Assembly (NCBI RefSeq): GCF_014899185.1
Contig: NZ_CP045201.1
Location: 1,348,501-1,412,500 of the forward strand
Source: Pseudooceanicola spongiae
GTDB lineage: Bacteria; Pseudomonadota; Alphaproteobacteria; Rhodobacterales; Rhodobacteraceae
Direction: 5' to 3'
DNA length: 64,000 nt
A program made the translations under genes and the position numbers. Numbering within the stretch: the stretch's first letter is position 1; every line of letters begins with the position of its first letter. Under the pieces are notes generated by a model, which saw nothing but the letters and a program-made list of their open reading frames with translations, did not search any database and had not been told where the DNA came from. This document shows positions 43,747 to 52,799 of the stretch, piece after piece.

Positions 43747-45312
43747 TCAGAACTCGAGCCCGAGGGCGACGCCGCCCAGCAGGTAGCAAAAGGCGGTGAT
43801 CAGGAAGATGCCGATGATGTTCAGCACCACGCCGCCGCGTGCCATTTGCCCGATGGTGACGGCCCCGGTGCCGAAGACGATGGCATTCGGAGGCGTGCCG
43901 ACGGGCAGCATGAAGGCACAGGTTGCCGCAAAGGCTGCGGGAATGAGCAGGGTCATCGGGTCCATGCCGATCCCCACGGCGACGCCGCCGAGCACCGGAA
44001 TGAAGGTCGCGGCGGTGGCGGTGTTGCTGGTGACTTCGGTCAGGAACAGCACGATCGCCGCGATGGCCGCCACCAGCAGGATGGAGGGCAACACGCTGAG
44101 GCCGGTGACCTGCTGACCGAACCACTGGTCCAGACCGCTGGCGCCGACCGCGCCCGCAAGGCTGAGACCGCCGCCGAACAGCAGCAACACGCCCCAGGGC
44201 AGGCCATCCTCGGCATCGGACCAGTTCAGCACCATCTCGTTGCTGCCACGGGCGGGCAGGATGAACATGGCGAGACCGGCAGCAATGGCGATGGCAGTGT
44301 CATCCAGCCCACCGAGCCAGCCGAAGCGCGCGCCGATGGCCGGAATATTGACCAGCAGACCCGGCACCACCCAGAGAAAGGCGGCCGAGCAGAACACCAG
44401 CAGGACCATCTTTTCGCCTTGGGTCAGCGGGCCAAGCTTGCGGATCTCGCCCTCGATCATTTCCTTGCCGCCGGGGATCTCGCTGATCTCGAAGCGGTAG
44501 AGGACGCGGGTCATCAGCACCCAGCCGATCAGGATGAAGGTCAGCGCCAGCGGGAAGCCCACCATCATCCACTCGAAAAACCCGATCTGACGGCCAAGCT
44601 CGTCCGCTGCGTAGCCCGCGACGATGGCATTGGGGGGCGAGCCGAGCAGCGTGCCGAGGCCGCCCATCGACGCCGACCAGGCAATCGCCAGAACAAGGCA
44701 GACGCCGAACTGACGCAGGTTTTCGGACTGGCTCGCGTCGCTCTGCCCCTCGGGCCGGGCGGAGCGTTCGCTGACAAGGGCGAGCACCGACATGCCGATG
44801 GGCAGCATCATCAGCGTCGTTGCCGTGTTGGAGACCCACATCGACAGGAACCCGGTCGCGAGCATCAGCCCCAGCACGATCCGCCGGGGCGAGACGCCGA
44901 CACGCACCAGCGTCAGCAGGGCCACGCGGCGGTGCAGATTCCACTTTTCCATCGCAATGGCGATCAGAAAGCCGCCGAGGAACAGAAAGACGATGGAGCT
45001 GGCATAGGGGGCCGTCGCCTCGCTGACGCTGCGCTCGGTCAGCATGGGGATCAGCACGATGGGCAGCAGCGAGGTCGCGGCGAGCGGGATCGCTTCGGTC
45101 ATCCACCAGATCGCCATCAGCGTGGCCACGGCGGCCACGCAGCGCGCGTCGGCCCCCAGATCCGCAGAGAGCCCGAGCAGCAGCCAGACCAGAAGCGCCG
45201 CCGCAAGGCCGAACACCCGAAAGGCCCAGATCAGCCGGGCCGATTTGGGCGGCGCGTCATCCTGCGGGCCATGCTGTTCGTATTCGCCCTGGTGGCGGGT
45301 CGGTTCGTCCAT
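43747..45312 (-). CDS. SLC13/DASS family sodium-coupled anion symporter
   Basis: This is a 521-residue membrane protein with around 12 hydrophobic segments. The two inverted repeats each carry the SNT motif that binds sodium and carboxylate (VSNTATTLMMLPIG and VTSNTATAATFIPVL), together with GSPPNAIVAGYA and GTPPNAIVFGTG. It imports dicarboxylates, citrate or sulfate with sodium. The start MDEPTRHQG has AAGGAG upstream; the frame continues 70 codons further without similarity. No regulator or catabolic gene is adjacent, so the anion cannot be named. Confidence 0.9.
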   Translation of the reverse strand: MDEPTRHQGEYEQHGPQDDAPPKSARLIWAFRVFGLAAALLVWLLLGLSADLGADARCVAAVATLMAIWWMTEAIPLAATSLLPIVLIPMLTERSVSEATAPYASSIVFLFLGGFLIAIAMEKWNLHRRVALLTLVRVGVSPRRIVLGLMLATGFLSMWVSNTATTLMMLPIGMSVLALVSERSARPEGQSDASQSENLRQFGVCLVLAIAWSASMGGLGTLLGSPPNAIVAGYAADELGRQIGFFEWMMVGFPLALTFILIGWVLMTRVLYRFEISEIPGGKEMIEGEIRKLGPLTQGEKMVLLVFCSAAFLWVVPGLLVNIPAIGARFGWLGGLDDTAIAIAAGLAMFILPARGSNEMVLNWSDAEDGLPWGVLLLFGGGLSLAGAVGASGLDQWFGQQVTGLSVLPSILLVAAIAAIVLFLTEVTSNTATAATFIPVLGGVAVGIGMDPMTLLIPAAFAATCAFMLPVGTPPNAIVFGTGAVTIGQMARGGVVLNIIGIFLITAFCYLLGGVALGLEF

Positions 45313-45778
45313 CGGTTTCTCCTTGATCGCGGCCCGACATGTCGGGCCCGGTGCAACGTCCGGCACCCAAAGGGACCCCGCCTGCATTTCTCGGGCGCCG
45401 ATTTGCCATGTCTGCCCGACAGGGACAAGAGACGGCACGGCGGTTCGGGGCGCGGTCGGGCACGCGGTGGGGCTCAGCCTTGCGCCGCGCTGTTGACGCG
45501 GCGCAGAGGGGGGGTGCGCCAAATGCGCCCGTGGCCCCTGCCCCTCAGGCCCCGGAGACGCGGGACGGGGCCGGAAAGGCTCGGAACCGGTTTTCGCGGG
45601 GGGCGGGGTACTGAGGGACAGCAGGTCTTCAACTTACTGTGAGGCTTGATGCGTTGCGGTGAAAATCGCCATTTTCGGGGGTGCGGGGGCATAGTGTCGT
45701 GCGCTGAGCAGGTGGTCAGGACGCCCAGAAGAGGTCTCTGGCTGGCCCCTCGTCCTGTGCGGGCAGATCAACGGGCGG
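45313..45778. other. Intergenic region, very GC-rich
   Basis: No gene is supported. The symporter promoter should lie near 45320-45420. The remainder is probably decayed DNA next to the pseudogene locus that follows. Confidence 0.45.
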
Positions 45779-46160
45779 TCATGCCTCGTTGCGATCCTCG
45801 GCAGCAGGGGGGAGATGATCACGCAAGCGCTGCAACGGGCGGGAGATCGCGCCGCCTCTGGTCGAGGTCAGCACGCCGAGATTCCGCGTCACCAAAGGCT
45901 CGACAGCCGCACCGCGCAGGGCACGGGATGATCGCGCAACGGGCGATTGGCGGTAGGCAGGGCACTGACGCCCCTGCCCGCCTCGATCATCGCGGCGAGG
46001 GCAGTGAAGTGGTCGAAATGCGTGACCGTGCGCGCGGGGCGGTAGACGGAGGCGCATCGCCTCGTCCGTCATCAGGCGGGTGCCCCTGCCGCTGTTTGCG
46101 CCAAGGACGTCGTAGGCCAGTCGCGCGTTCCGGGTGATTTCGCGCTGGCGGGTCGCATCC
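45779..46160 (-). pseudogene. LysR family regulator, C-terminal remnant
   Basis: On the minus strand HFTALAAMIEAGRGVSALPTANRPLRDH resembles the end of a LysR effector-binding domain. The frame then breaks and continues as VEPLVTRNLGVLTSTRGGAISRPLQRLRDHLP to the stop codon, the usual LysR C terminus. The N-terminal DNA-binding domain is gone. It lies divergent from the decayed GMC dehydrogenase genes, which it probably once controlled. Confidence 0.7.
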
Positions 46161-46197
46161 GATCCCCGCCCCCCGGGAAACCCGAAATCCCTTTCCC

Positions 46198-46647
46198 ATG
46201 AAACCCGCTTTCGTCCGCGCCAACCGGCGTCAGTGCCTGTTTGGAACAATATCCGCAATGGCGAGCCTCGGCGTGCCATTGCTTTTGCGCGCGGCGTCCG
46301 CTTCCGGCATGGGAGGGGCGTTCCTCGACGTCTCACAGCGCCTCATGAACCCTGATCTGAACCCGGCCATCGGCGCGCGTATCGCGGCCTCCGCGGCGAC
46401 CAGATATCGGGATCTGGCTGGGATGCTGGCGCAGATCACTGCCGCTGCCGACGCAAGGAACAGCGCCTGTGTCGAGGATGTCTTCGACAATCTTCCGGAG
46501 GGCCCGACCCGCGATTTCGCCTATTGGGTGATCGTGGGCTGGTTCACCGCCTCCTCCTTTGCCGAGCGGGAGGCGACCCTGTTCACCAATCCCCACCTTC
46601 GGCTTTTCTGCGCCGAACGCCTGGGGGCGAGACCTTTATGCCACTGA
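46198..46647 (+). CDS. GMC dehydrogenase small subunit (gluconate/sorbitol DH subunit 3-like), probably decayed
   Basis: The 149-residue product resembles the small, exported subunit of membrane-bound FAD dehydrogenases (gluconate, fructose or sorbitol type). It starts with an arginine-containing signal-like segment (RANRRQCLFGTISAMASLGVPLLL) and has FLDVSQRLMNPDLNPAIGARIAAS and YRDLAGMLAQITAA, with YWVIVGWFTASS near the end. The usual C terminus is not present, perhaps owing to a frameshift. The large-subunit and cytochrome genes behind it are clearly broken, so even if translated it has no partner. Confidence 0.6.
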   Translation: MKPAFVRANRRQCLFGTISAMASLGVPLLLRAASASGMGGAFLDVSQRLMNPDLNPAIGARIAASAATRYRDLAGMLAQITAAADARNSACVEDVFDNLPEGPTRDFAYWVIVGWFTASSFAEREATLFTNPHLRLFCAERLGARPLCH

Positions 46648-46688
46648 CCGCCCTGCCGTGGTTTTGACCTGTTTCAGAACGCCACACC

Positions 46689-47250
46689 ATGACCAGTGCC
46701 TCGCAAGTCGGCACCGGAGTGATCGGCGTCGCCGTCACGGGACACGGCCTCGACGCGGGCCTCGACGTGCTGATGATCGAAGCCGGGCCGCGTGTCACGC
46801 AGGCCCAGATCGTCGAGAATGACCGCACCCTGCCGCTGGACGCCAAGCCCGGTGCCAAGGCCCCCTATCCGCCAGCGGACTGGGCGCCGCATCCGTTTCA
46901 TCGGCAAGACCATCTGGTGAGCACCGGGCCGGACGCCTCCCCCCAACTATCTGCGCTATGCGGCGACTCGACATGGTACTGGGTGGGCAAGAGCTGGCGT
47001 CTCACCCCCGAGGACATGCCGCTGAAGTCGCTCTTCGGGGTTGGGCGCGACTGGGCGTTCGGCGACCAGACGCTGGATCGCTGCGACACCATGACCGAAC
47101 GGGCGCTGGGCATCTGTGACCCCTCGGAGCCTGCCGACCAATGGCCGCCGCTGCCGCGCTCCATGGACTATCCGATGCCGCAGATCAGGTGGGGCACGAT
47201 CATGGGCAACGATCCGGCACCTTTGGTGGTCGATGCCGATTGCCGGGCGC
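46689..47250 (+). pseudogene. GMC oxidoreductase (dehydrogenase large subunit), N-terminal third only
   Basis: The sequence keeps the first ~190 residues of a GMC-type FAD dehydrogenase: a damaged FAD-binding start (VGTGVIGVAVTGHGLDAGLDVLMIEAGPRV, where a GxGxxG motif is expected), then APYPPADWAPHPFHR, STWYWVGKSWRLTPEDMPLKSLFGVGRDW and PRSMDYPMPQI. After this point homology to the family stops and sequence of the cytochrome subunit begins in another frame. An internal deletion of more than 1 kb is implied. Confidence 0.8.
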
Positions 47251-47830
47251 ATGACCACGCCAACCACTCTCGGCCCGGTGGCGATACCCTGCACCGCCTG
47301 CACCAACAGCACCGGTGCGGACATGCAGGCGGCTTATGCCTATTGCATGACCGGGGTGGCGACGGTGAACCTGCCGGTCGGCACCACCGCGCTGCCGTTT
47401 CCCTTCAATATCCGTGCCTCGATGATCGGGGGGAACCGGGGCGCCGGCCTTGTCAAAGGGGCGGCGCATTGCGCCACCTGTCACACTGCGCGCGCCGTAC
47501 TGATCCGCGCTATGGGCGGTCCTCAGGTCGGGGTATGGTATGCGACCAACATCCCCTCCGCCCCCGAGGCCGGGATCGGCAGCGGGTTCCGGGACGAGAT
47601 CGTCGCCGACCTTACGACCGGCCGCACGGAGGGCAAGGCCGGGGGAAGCATGGCAGAGGCGGTCGAGCACAGCTTTTCCAGAATGATGCAGGATCTTCGG
47701 GCGATGGCGACCTATCCGCATGTCTTCATGCCGCCTTTCGGCACTCAGGAGAACGCCTTCAACCTGCCAAGCGACGCGGAGATTGCGACGCAGACGGCCA
47801 CTGCGAGTGAGGCCTTTGGGAGCCGGTCCT
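47251..47830 (+). pseudogene. Cytochrome c subunit of the GMC dehydrogenase, decayed
   Basis: This is a fragment of the multi-heme membrane cytochrome that accepts electrons from the dehydrogenase. One damaged heme site (CTACTNS, histidine lost) and one intact site (CATCH, at about 47473) are readable. WYATNIPSAPEAGIGSGFRDEIVADLTTGR is the usual segment after a heme motif, and YPHVFMPPFGTQENAFNLPS follows. The N-terminal signal and the C-terminal third are missing. Confidence 0.75.
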
Positions 47831-48020
47831 TTGACGTACAGGCGTCCGACCCCGAACCTGCTGACGCTAGTGAGGGTGCTGATGGACCTTGGTTGCGTCC
47901 TTGTGGTGGGGCTGCTGATGATCCGAAAGCGGCGTCGGCGGACCGCCTGATCGCAGGACAGGACAGCGGCGTGCGGCGAGCGGGGGTGGAGCCGGCATCC
48001 CTTTGGCAATTGTGCAAATA

Positions 48021-48058
48021 GCGGCGATGAAGTTGACCTGCATCAACCTCATCGCCGC
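48021..48058 (+). promoter_or_regulatory. FNR/FnrL-type box nested in an inverted repeat upstream of the P-type ATPase
   Basis: TTGACCTGCATCAA (48033-48046) matches the FNR consensus TTGAT-N4-ATCAA at nine of ten defined positions. It is embedded in longer arms GCGGCGATGA (48021-48030) and TCATCGCCGC (48049-48058), so the whole unit is a near-perfect palindrome. It lies about 165 bases before the ATPase start. Activation under low oxygen is inferred. Confidence 0.65.
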
Positions 48059-48212
48059 GCGGACGGTGCATCCTGCGACCATCGGGAAAAGGGATGTCGC
48101 CTGTGATGAGCCTGTCTAAGCCTGCGCCGCACTGCCACGAGATGCCAAGACTGCCCGGGCGATCCGCCCCTCTGCGGGCCCCCGGCCTGTCGGCACCGGG
48201 GAGCGCGACGGC

Positions 48213-50051
48213 ATGACCCACCTGCGCCCGGACTACCTTGCGCGCGCCTTGACGGCTGTCGCGGCCCTTGGACTGGTCACCGGCATCGCTCTGTGGCTGT
48301 TCGGGCGGCCGGACGTTGCGGCCATCGCCTGGGCGGTCGGCGTCGGCCCTGTACTGCTGGCGCTGCTGGTCGAAATCCTGCGCAGTCTGCTGAAGGGCGA
48401 GGTCGGCCTCGACATTGTGGCGGCGCTGTCGATGTCGGCGGCGCTGCTGTTTGGCGAGATGCTCGCGGCGTCGGTCGTGGCGCTGATGTATGCCAGCGGC
48501 ACCTTCCTTGAGCAGTTCGCCGAAGGCCGCGCCCGCCGCGAGATGAGCGCGCTTTTGTCCCGCGTGCCGCGCACCGCGACGCGGCACCGGGAGGGCGCGC
48601 TGCAGGATGTGCCGCTGGAGGAGGTCGCGCCGGGCGACCTTCTGCTGATCCGGCAGGGCGATGTGGCCCCGGTCGACGGCACCGTCGCCTCCGGTAGCGC
48701 GATCCTCGACCTCTCCGCCCTGACGGGAGAGGCGATGCCGGTGCGCGCCGCCCTGGGCGAGGAGGTCATGAGCGGCGCGACCAACGCGGGCGAGGCGTTT
48801 GATCTGCATGTGGCGCGGGCCGCCGCCGACAGCACCTATGCGGGGATCGTGCGTCTGGTCGAGGCGGCGCAGGCCTCAAAAGCGCCGATGGCGCGGCTGG
48901 CGGACCGCTGGTCGCTGATCTTCCTGTTGATCACCGTTGTCCTTGCGACCGCCGCATGGTGGGTCAGTGGCGATCCGATCCGCGCCGTGGCGGTTCTGGT
49001 CATCGCGACCCCCTGCCCGCTGATCCTTGCGGTGCCGGTGGCGCTGGTGGCGGGCCTGTCGCGGGCGGCGCATTTCGGCGTTCTGATCAAGGGCGCGCAA
49101 CCGCTGGAGGCGCTGGCCCGGATCACCACGCTGATCCTCGACAAGACCGGCACGCTGACCGACGGTCGGCCCCAGATCGTGTCGATCCAGACGCGGGGGG
49201 CACTGTCGCAGGACGACTGCCTGTCTTTCGCCGCCGCCCTTGATCAGGCGTCGAAACACCCGATCGCGCAGGCCATTGTCACCGCTGCCACGGCGCGCGG
49301 CCTGCCCCTGCCGATGCCGCAGTCCATCGTCGAGACGCCCGGCGAAGGCGTTTCGGGCGAGGTCGATGGTCACAGGGTCGTGGTCGGCGGCGCGACCTTC
49401 GTTTCGGCGCAGCTGGGCGGCGCGCGGCCTGACGAGGAAATCGCCAGCGCCGGATCGGTCGTCGTCGCGGTTGGCGTCGACGGGCAGCTTGCGGGCCACC
49501 TGATGATGGCGGACGCCCTGCGCCCCGGCACCGCGGATTTGCTGAGCGGGCTGCGGCGGCTGGGCATCTCGCGCATCTTGCTGGCCACCGGCGACCGCCG
49601 TGCCGTGGCCGAGGCGGTGACGCAGGGCTTGCACCTTGATGCGGTGCACGCCGAACTGACGCCGGATCAGAAGGTGCAGCTGGTCGTCTCCGAGCGCAAG
49701 GCGGGGCGCGTGATGATGGTCGGGGACGGGGTGAACGACGCCCCTGCCCTTGCGGCCGCGGACATCGGTGTCGCCATGGGCGCGCGCGGCGCTGCAGCCT
49801 CGGCCGAGGCGGCCGATGTGGTGTTGCTGGTCGATGACCTCAACCGGCTGCTGCCGGGGATCGAGGTCGCGCAACAGGCCCGCCGGATCGCCCTGCAGAG
49901 CGTTGCCGCCGGGATTGGCCTGTCGGTTGCCGGGATGGTTGTGGCGGCCTTGGGCTATCTCACGCCCGTGCAGGGCGCCGTCGCGCAGGAGGCGATCGAT
50001 GTCGCCGTCATCCTGAATGCGCTCAGGGCGCTGAGGGTCAGGCCCGGTTGA
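48213..50051 (+). CDS. Heavy-metal P-type ATPase (P1B-like) with CPL motif, no HMA domain
   Basis: This is a 612-residue metal-transporting ATPase. It has the phosphorylation motif DKTGTLTDG, the actuator LTGEAMPV (TGE), SKHPIAQA as the serine-histidine-proline motif of the nucleotide-binding domain, and GDGVNDAPALAAADIG. The membrane metal site is TPCPLILAVPVAL, a CPL in place of the CPC of copper pumps or CPx of zinc pumps. There is no N-terminal HMA domain; the first membrane pair starts near residue 10. Substrate is unknown. GGGGAG precedes the ATG. The FNR-like box upstream suggests expression under oxygen limitation. Confidence 0.92.
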   Translation: MTHLRPDYLARALTAVAALGLVTGIALWLFGRPDVAAIAWAVGVGPVLLALLVEILRSLLKGEVGLDIVAALSMSAALLFGEMLAASVVALMYASGTFLEQFAEGRARREMSALLSRVPRTATRHREGALQDVPLEEVAPGDLLLIRQGDVAPVDGTVASGSAILDLSALTGEAMPVRAALGEEVMSGATNAGEAFDLHVARAAADSTYAGIVRLVEAAQASKAPMARLADRWSLIFLLITVVLATAAWWVSGDPIRAVAVLVIATPCPLILAVPVALVAGLSRAAHFGVLIKGAQPLEALARITTLILDKTGTLTDGRPQIVSIQTRGALSQDDCLSFAAALDQASKHPIAQAIVTAATARGLPLPMPQSIVETPGEGVSGEVDGHRVVVGGATFVSAQLGGARPDEEIASAGSVVVAVGVDGQLAGHLMMADALRPGTADLLSGLRRLGISRILLATGDRRAVAEAVTQGLHLDAVHAELTPDQKVQLVVSERKAGRVMMVGDGVNDAPALAAADIGVAMGARGAAASAEAADVVLLVDDLNRLLPGIEVAQQARRIALQSVAAGIGLSVAGMVVAALGYLTPVQGAVAQEAIDVAVILNALRALRVRPG

Positions 50052-50454
50052 GTGTGGGTCTGTCGGTCCTGCCACAGCGCCACGGCAATTGACGCGTTGC
50101 TCTGGGGCGATGTCTTGCCGTGGTCTGAAACGCGCGAGGACGACGGTGTGGGCGGGTCCTGCGGGATCGAAGGGAAACCGAGCGGCGTCTCCAGCCGTCG
50201 GCACTGCTGAGGGCGTCCGCGTCGCCGAAGGGTTCGGGAAGGGGGATGTCCGCTCCATGCGTGAGGTTGCAACACTGCCCCTCTGCCCGGTCAGGCTCGG
50301 CAAGTATCGCGGTACCATCACACCGCGCATCTGTCTTGGAGCGATCCGTCACCCACCCCGGCAATCCCTGTTTGCATAGGGGCCTCTGCTTATCCGCTTT
50401 CACATGCCCACCGGACGCGTTAAGCATCCCCTCTTCGCTATTCCGGGACTGATC
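50052..50454. other. Intergenic region between P-type ATPase and yaeQ genes
   Basis: No gene or clear motif is seen in ~400 bases. The yaeQ promoter must lie in its right part. Confidence 0.45.
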
Positions 50455-50991
50455 ATGGCGCAAAAATCCACTATTTATAAAGTTGAACTTTCCGTGTCCG
50501 ACATGGATCGTCACTATTATGAGACCCATAAACTGACCGTTGCCAAACATCCCTCCGAGACGGATGAGAGGTTGATGGTGCGCCTTCTCGCCTTTGCTCT
50601 GAATGCCAATGAGCAGTTGGAACTGACCAAGGGCCTGTCCACAGATGACGAGCCGGACATCTGGCAAAAGAGCCTGAGCGACGAGATGGAACTCTGGGTG
50701 GCGCTGGGACTTCCGAGCGAGAAGGTCGTGCGGCAATCCTGTGGCAAATCCAAGAAGGTGATCATCTATTGCTACGGTGGCAGAACGGCTGAAATCTGGT
50801 GGGACAAGATCAAGAACAGCACCACGCGCTTTGACAATCTTCAGGTCTTCAATCTGTCGGAAACGGATACCGGTGATCTGGCGAAACTGGCGAGCCGGTC
50901 GATGAAGCTGCAGGTGAACATTCAGGATGGCGATGTCATGGTCAGTGTAGACGATAGCATCGTCTACATCACGCCGGTGTCGTGGAAATAG
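50455..50991 (+). CDS. yaeQ: YaeQ family protein
   Basis: This is a 178-residue YaeQ protein, a small conserved family with a PD-(D/E)XK nuclease-like fold. The family pattern is clear from YKVELSVSDMDRHYYETHKLTVAKHPSETDERLMVRLLAFAL through PDIWQKSLSDEMELWVALGLPSE and IIYCYGGRTAEIWWDK. The function is uncertain; E. coli YaeQ was linked to suppression of rfaH loss, and nuclease activity is inferred from fold only. The start MAQKSTIYKVEL is the one conserved in the family; an in-frame ATG 17 codons upstream is unlikely. Confidence 0.9.
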   Translation: MAQKSTIYKVELSVSDMDRHYYETHKLTVAKHPSETDERLMVRLLAFALNANEQLELTKGLSTDDEPDIWQKSLSDEMELWVALGLPSEKVVRQSCGKSKKVIIYCYGGRTAEIWWDKIKNSTTRFDNLQVFNLSETDTGDLAKLASRSMKLQVNIQDGDVMVSVDDSIVYITPVSWK

Positions 50992-51051
50992 GTCTGCTCG
51001 TTGCGTATCGACCCGCCCGCGACGCGCTGAAGGGCGCGGCGCAAAGCGCCG

Positions 51052-51990
51052 TCATTGCTTGGGCGCGTGCGAAGGCGCGTCCGCTGTGCCTTTGCCTTTC
51101 ATGCGATCCGCGATGCGCCCGTCAATCGCCAGCAGGCCAATGCCGATAAGGGCCATGCCGATATAGTGCTGGCGGGCCAGATCCTCGCCCAGAATAAGCG
51201 TGCCCAGCAGGATGGCACTGACCGGCACAAGCAGGGTGACGAGGCCGACGTTGACCGCCCCTGCGGACGCCAGAATGCGAAAGTAGATCACATAGGCCAG
51301 CGCGGTCGAAACGATGGCGAGCGCCAGAACCGCTGCAATCACCGGCAGGCCGGGCAGCGGCAAGGTCCAGGGCCGGTCGACGATCGAGACGATCGGGATC
51401 ATCATGGTGGTGGTTGCGGCCAGCTGACCGAAGGCCACCTGCGTCGACGTCAGGCGCATGGCCTTGAACCTGCGCCCGTAAACGCTGGCAAAGCCATAGG
51501 CCAGTGCCGCCCCGAGACAGGCCAGCATCCCCAGCGAGGCAATGCTGGCGCCGCCCAGAAGATCGCCGCCGAGCAAGACGACCACACCCAGAAAGCCGAA
51601 CAGCAGTCCGATGGCCTTGTGCGTCGCCATCCGCTCGTCCGCCAGAAGGAAGTGCGCGACGATGATCGCAAAGATCGGCGTCGCCGCATTCAGGATCGAG
51701 GCGAGGCTGCTGGGGATCATCGTCTGCGCCCAGAACAACAGGCTGAACGGCAGCAGATTGTTCAGCAACCCCATGACGAAGAAGGGCAGGATCGCCCCTC
51801 TGGCGAAGGGCCATCTCTCGCCCTGCAACCGCAGTATCCCGATCAGGGTCAGGGCCGCGATGCTGGCGCGCAGGCTGACGATGGTCAGGGGCGGCAGCTC
51901 CTTTATCGCGACGGCGACAAAGAAGAACGAGCCGCCCCAGAGGAGAGACAGCAGAAATAGAAGGGCCCAGTCCTGTAGGGTCATACGCAT
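51052..51990 (-). CDS. EamA/DMT family transporter
   Basis: This is a 312-residue inner-membrane protein with ten hydrophobic helices in two EamA repeats (LQDWALLFLLSLLWGGSFFFVAVAI at the N terminus and LACLGAALAYGFASVYGRRF at the start of the second). DMT proteins export amino acids, metabolites or nucleotides; the substrate cannot be predicted. The start MRMTLQDWA is chosen by family alignment, as the frame remains open far upstream. It is convergent with yaeQ, with a short CGGCGC/GCGCCG hairpin in the 60-base gap, and divergent from the Ada-like gene. Confidence 0.9.
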   Translation of the reverse strand: MRMTLQDWALLFLLSLLWGGSFFFVAVAIKELPPLTIVSLRASIAALTLIGILRLQGERWPFARGAILPFFVMGLLNNLLPFSLLFWAQTMIPSSLASILNAATPIFAIIVAHFLLADERMATHKAIGLLFGFLGVVVLLGGDLLGGASIASLGMLACLGAALAYGFASVYGRRFKAMRLTSTQVAFGQLAATTTMMIPIVSIVDRPWTLPLPGLPVIAAVLALAIVSTALAYVIYFRILASAGAVNVGLVTLLVPVSAILLGTLILGEDLARQHYIGMALIGIGLLAIDGRIADRMKGKGTADAPSHAPKQ

Positions 51991-52116
51991 GGCATTATCC
52001 GCAAACGGTTGATCTGGGCGGGGTATACAGACTTCCGTGGCGGAGCACTGGCCCTTTTCGGACCTCATCATCCGTCCCTGCTCGTCAAAAGCGGATTTCG
52101 GCTCTACTCTCGCGGC

Positions 52117-52674
52117 ATGCTCGATTTTGACACATGCAACGAGGCACGGTTGAGGCGCGATCCGGCGTTTGACGGAAAGTTCTTCACAGCTGTCCGCACG
52201 ACCAAAATCTACTGCCGCCCGGTCTGCCCGGTGAAGCATCCACTGACCCGCAACGTCAGCTATTATGCGACGGCGGCGGCGGCCGAACAGGCGGGCTATC
52301 GCCCCTGTCTGCGCTGCAGGCCCGAGACCGCGCCTTTCTGTGCCGCGTGGAAAGGTACGCAGACCACGGTGGAGCGGGCCCTGAAGCTGATCGAAGACGG
52401 GGCGCTGGATTCGGCGAGCGTCGCGGCGCTGGCGGATCGTCTGGGGGTCGGCACCCGGCATCTGTCGCGCCTGTTCAGGGATCACATCGGGGCCTCGCCG
52501 CTTCAGACCGCGCAGACGATGCGGATCGGACGTGCAAAGCGCCTGCTGGACGAAACCACGCTGCCGATCACCGAGATTGCATTCCAATCGGGCTTCGGCA
52601 GCGTCAGACGGTTCAATGCGGTGTTTCAGGCGCTCTACGGGCGGCCGCCGTCGTCGATCCGCCGGCGAAAATGA
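52117..52674 (+). CDS. Ada N-domain / AraC DNA-binding protein lacking a methyltransferase domain
   Basis: This is a 185-residue protein made of the zinc-binding N domain of Ada and an AraC-type helix-turn-helix. Four cysteines at residues 33, 37, 64 and 67 (IYCRPVCP and RPCLRCRP) match the zinc site of Ada, one of which receives methyl groups from DNA phosphotriesters. The AraC domain ends with FQSGFGSVRRFNAVFQALYGRPP. The usual methylguanine-methyltransferase or AlkA domain is absent, so it is an AdaA-like sensor or a truncated Ada-AlkA. Divergent from the EamA gene. Confidence 0.88.
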   Translation: MLDFDTCNEARLRRDPAFDGKFFTAVRTTKIYCRPVCPVKHPLTRNVSYYATAAAAEQAGYRPCLRCRPETAPFCAAWKGTQTTVERALKLIEDGALDSASVAALADRLGVGTRHLSRLFRDHIGASPLQTAQTMRIGRAKRLLDETTLPITEIAFQSGFGSVRRFNAVFQALYGRPPSSIRRRK

Positions 52675-52799
52675 GGACCGCCGACGGGGCGGTGTGCCTC
52701 AAGCTGCCCGAGGCGTTTTTGCGCGGCATGGAGATTTAGAGGGGGCACTGCGAAAGGCCTCGGGGAGCGCCCTCGACCAGGCGATCCCTCAAGGCCTTC

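Noticed and set aside
43651..45642. 663-codon plus-strand frame opposite the SLC13 gene
   Set aside because: Low-complexity Gln/His/Asp/Gly composition; the minus strand has a clear transporter with SNT motifs.
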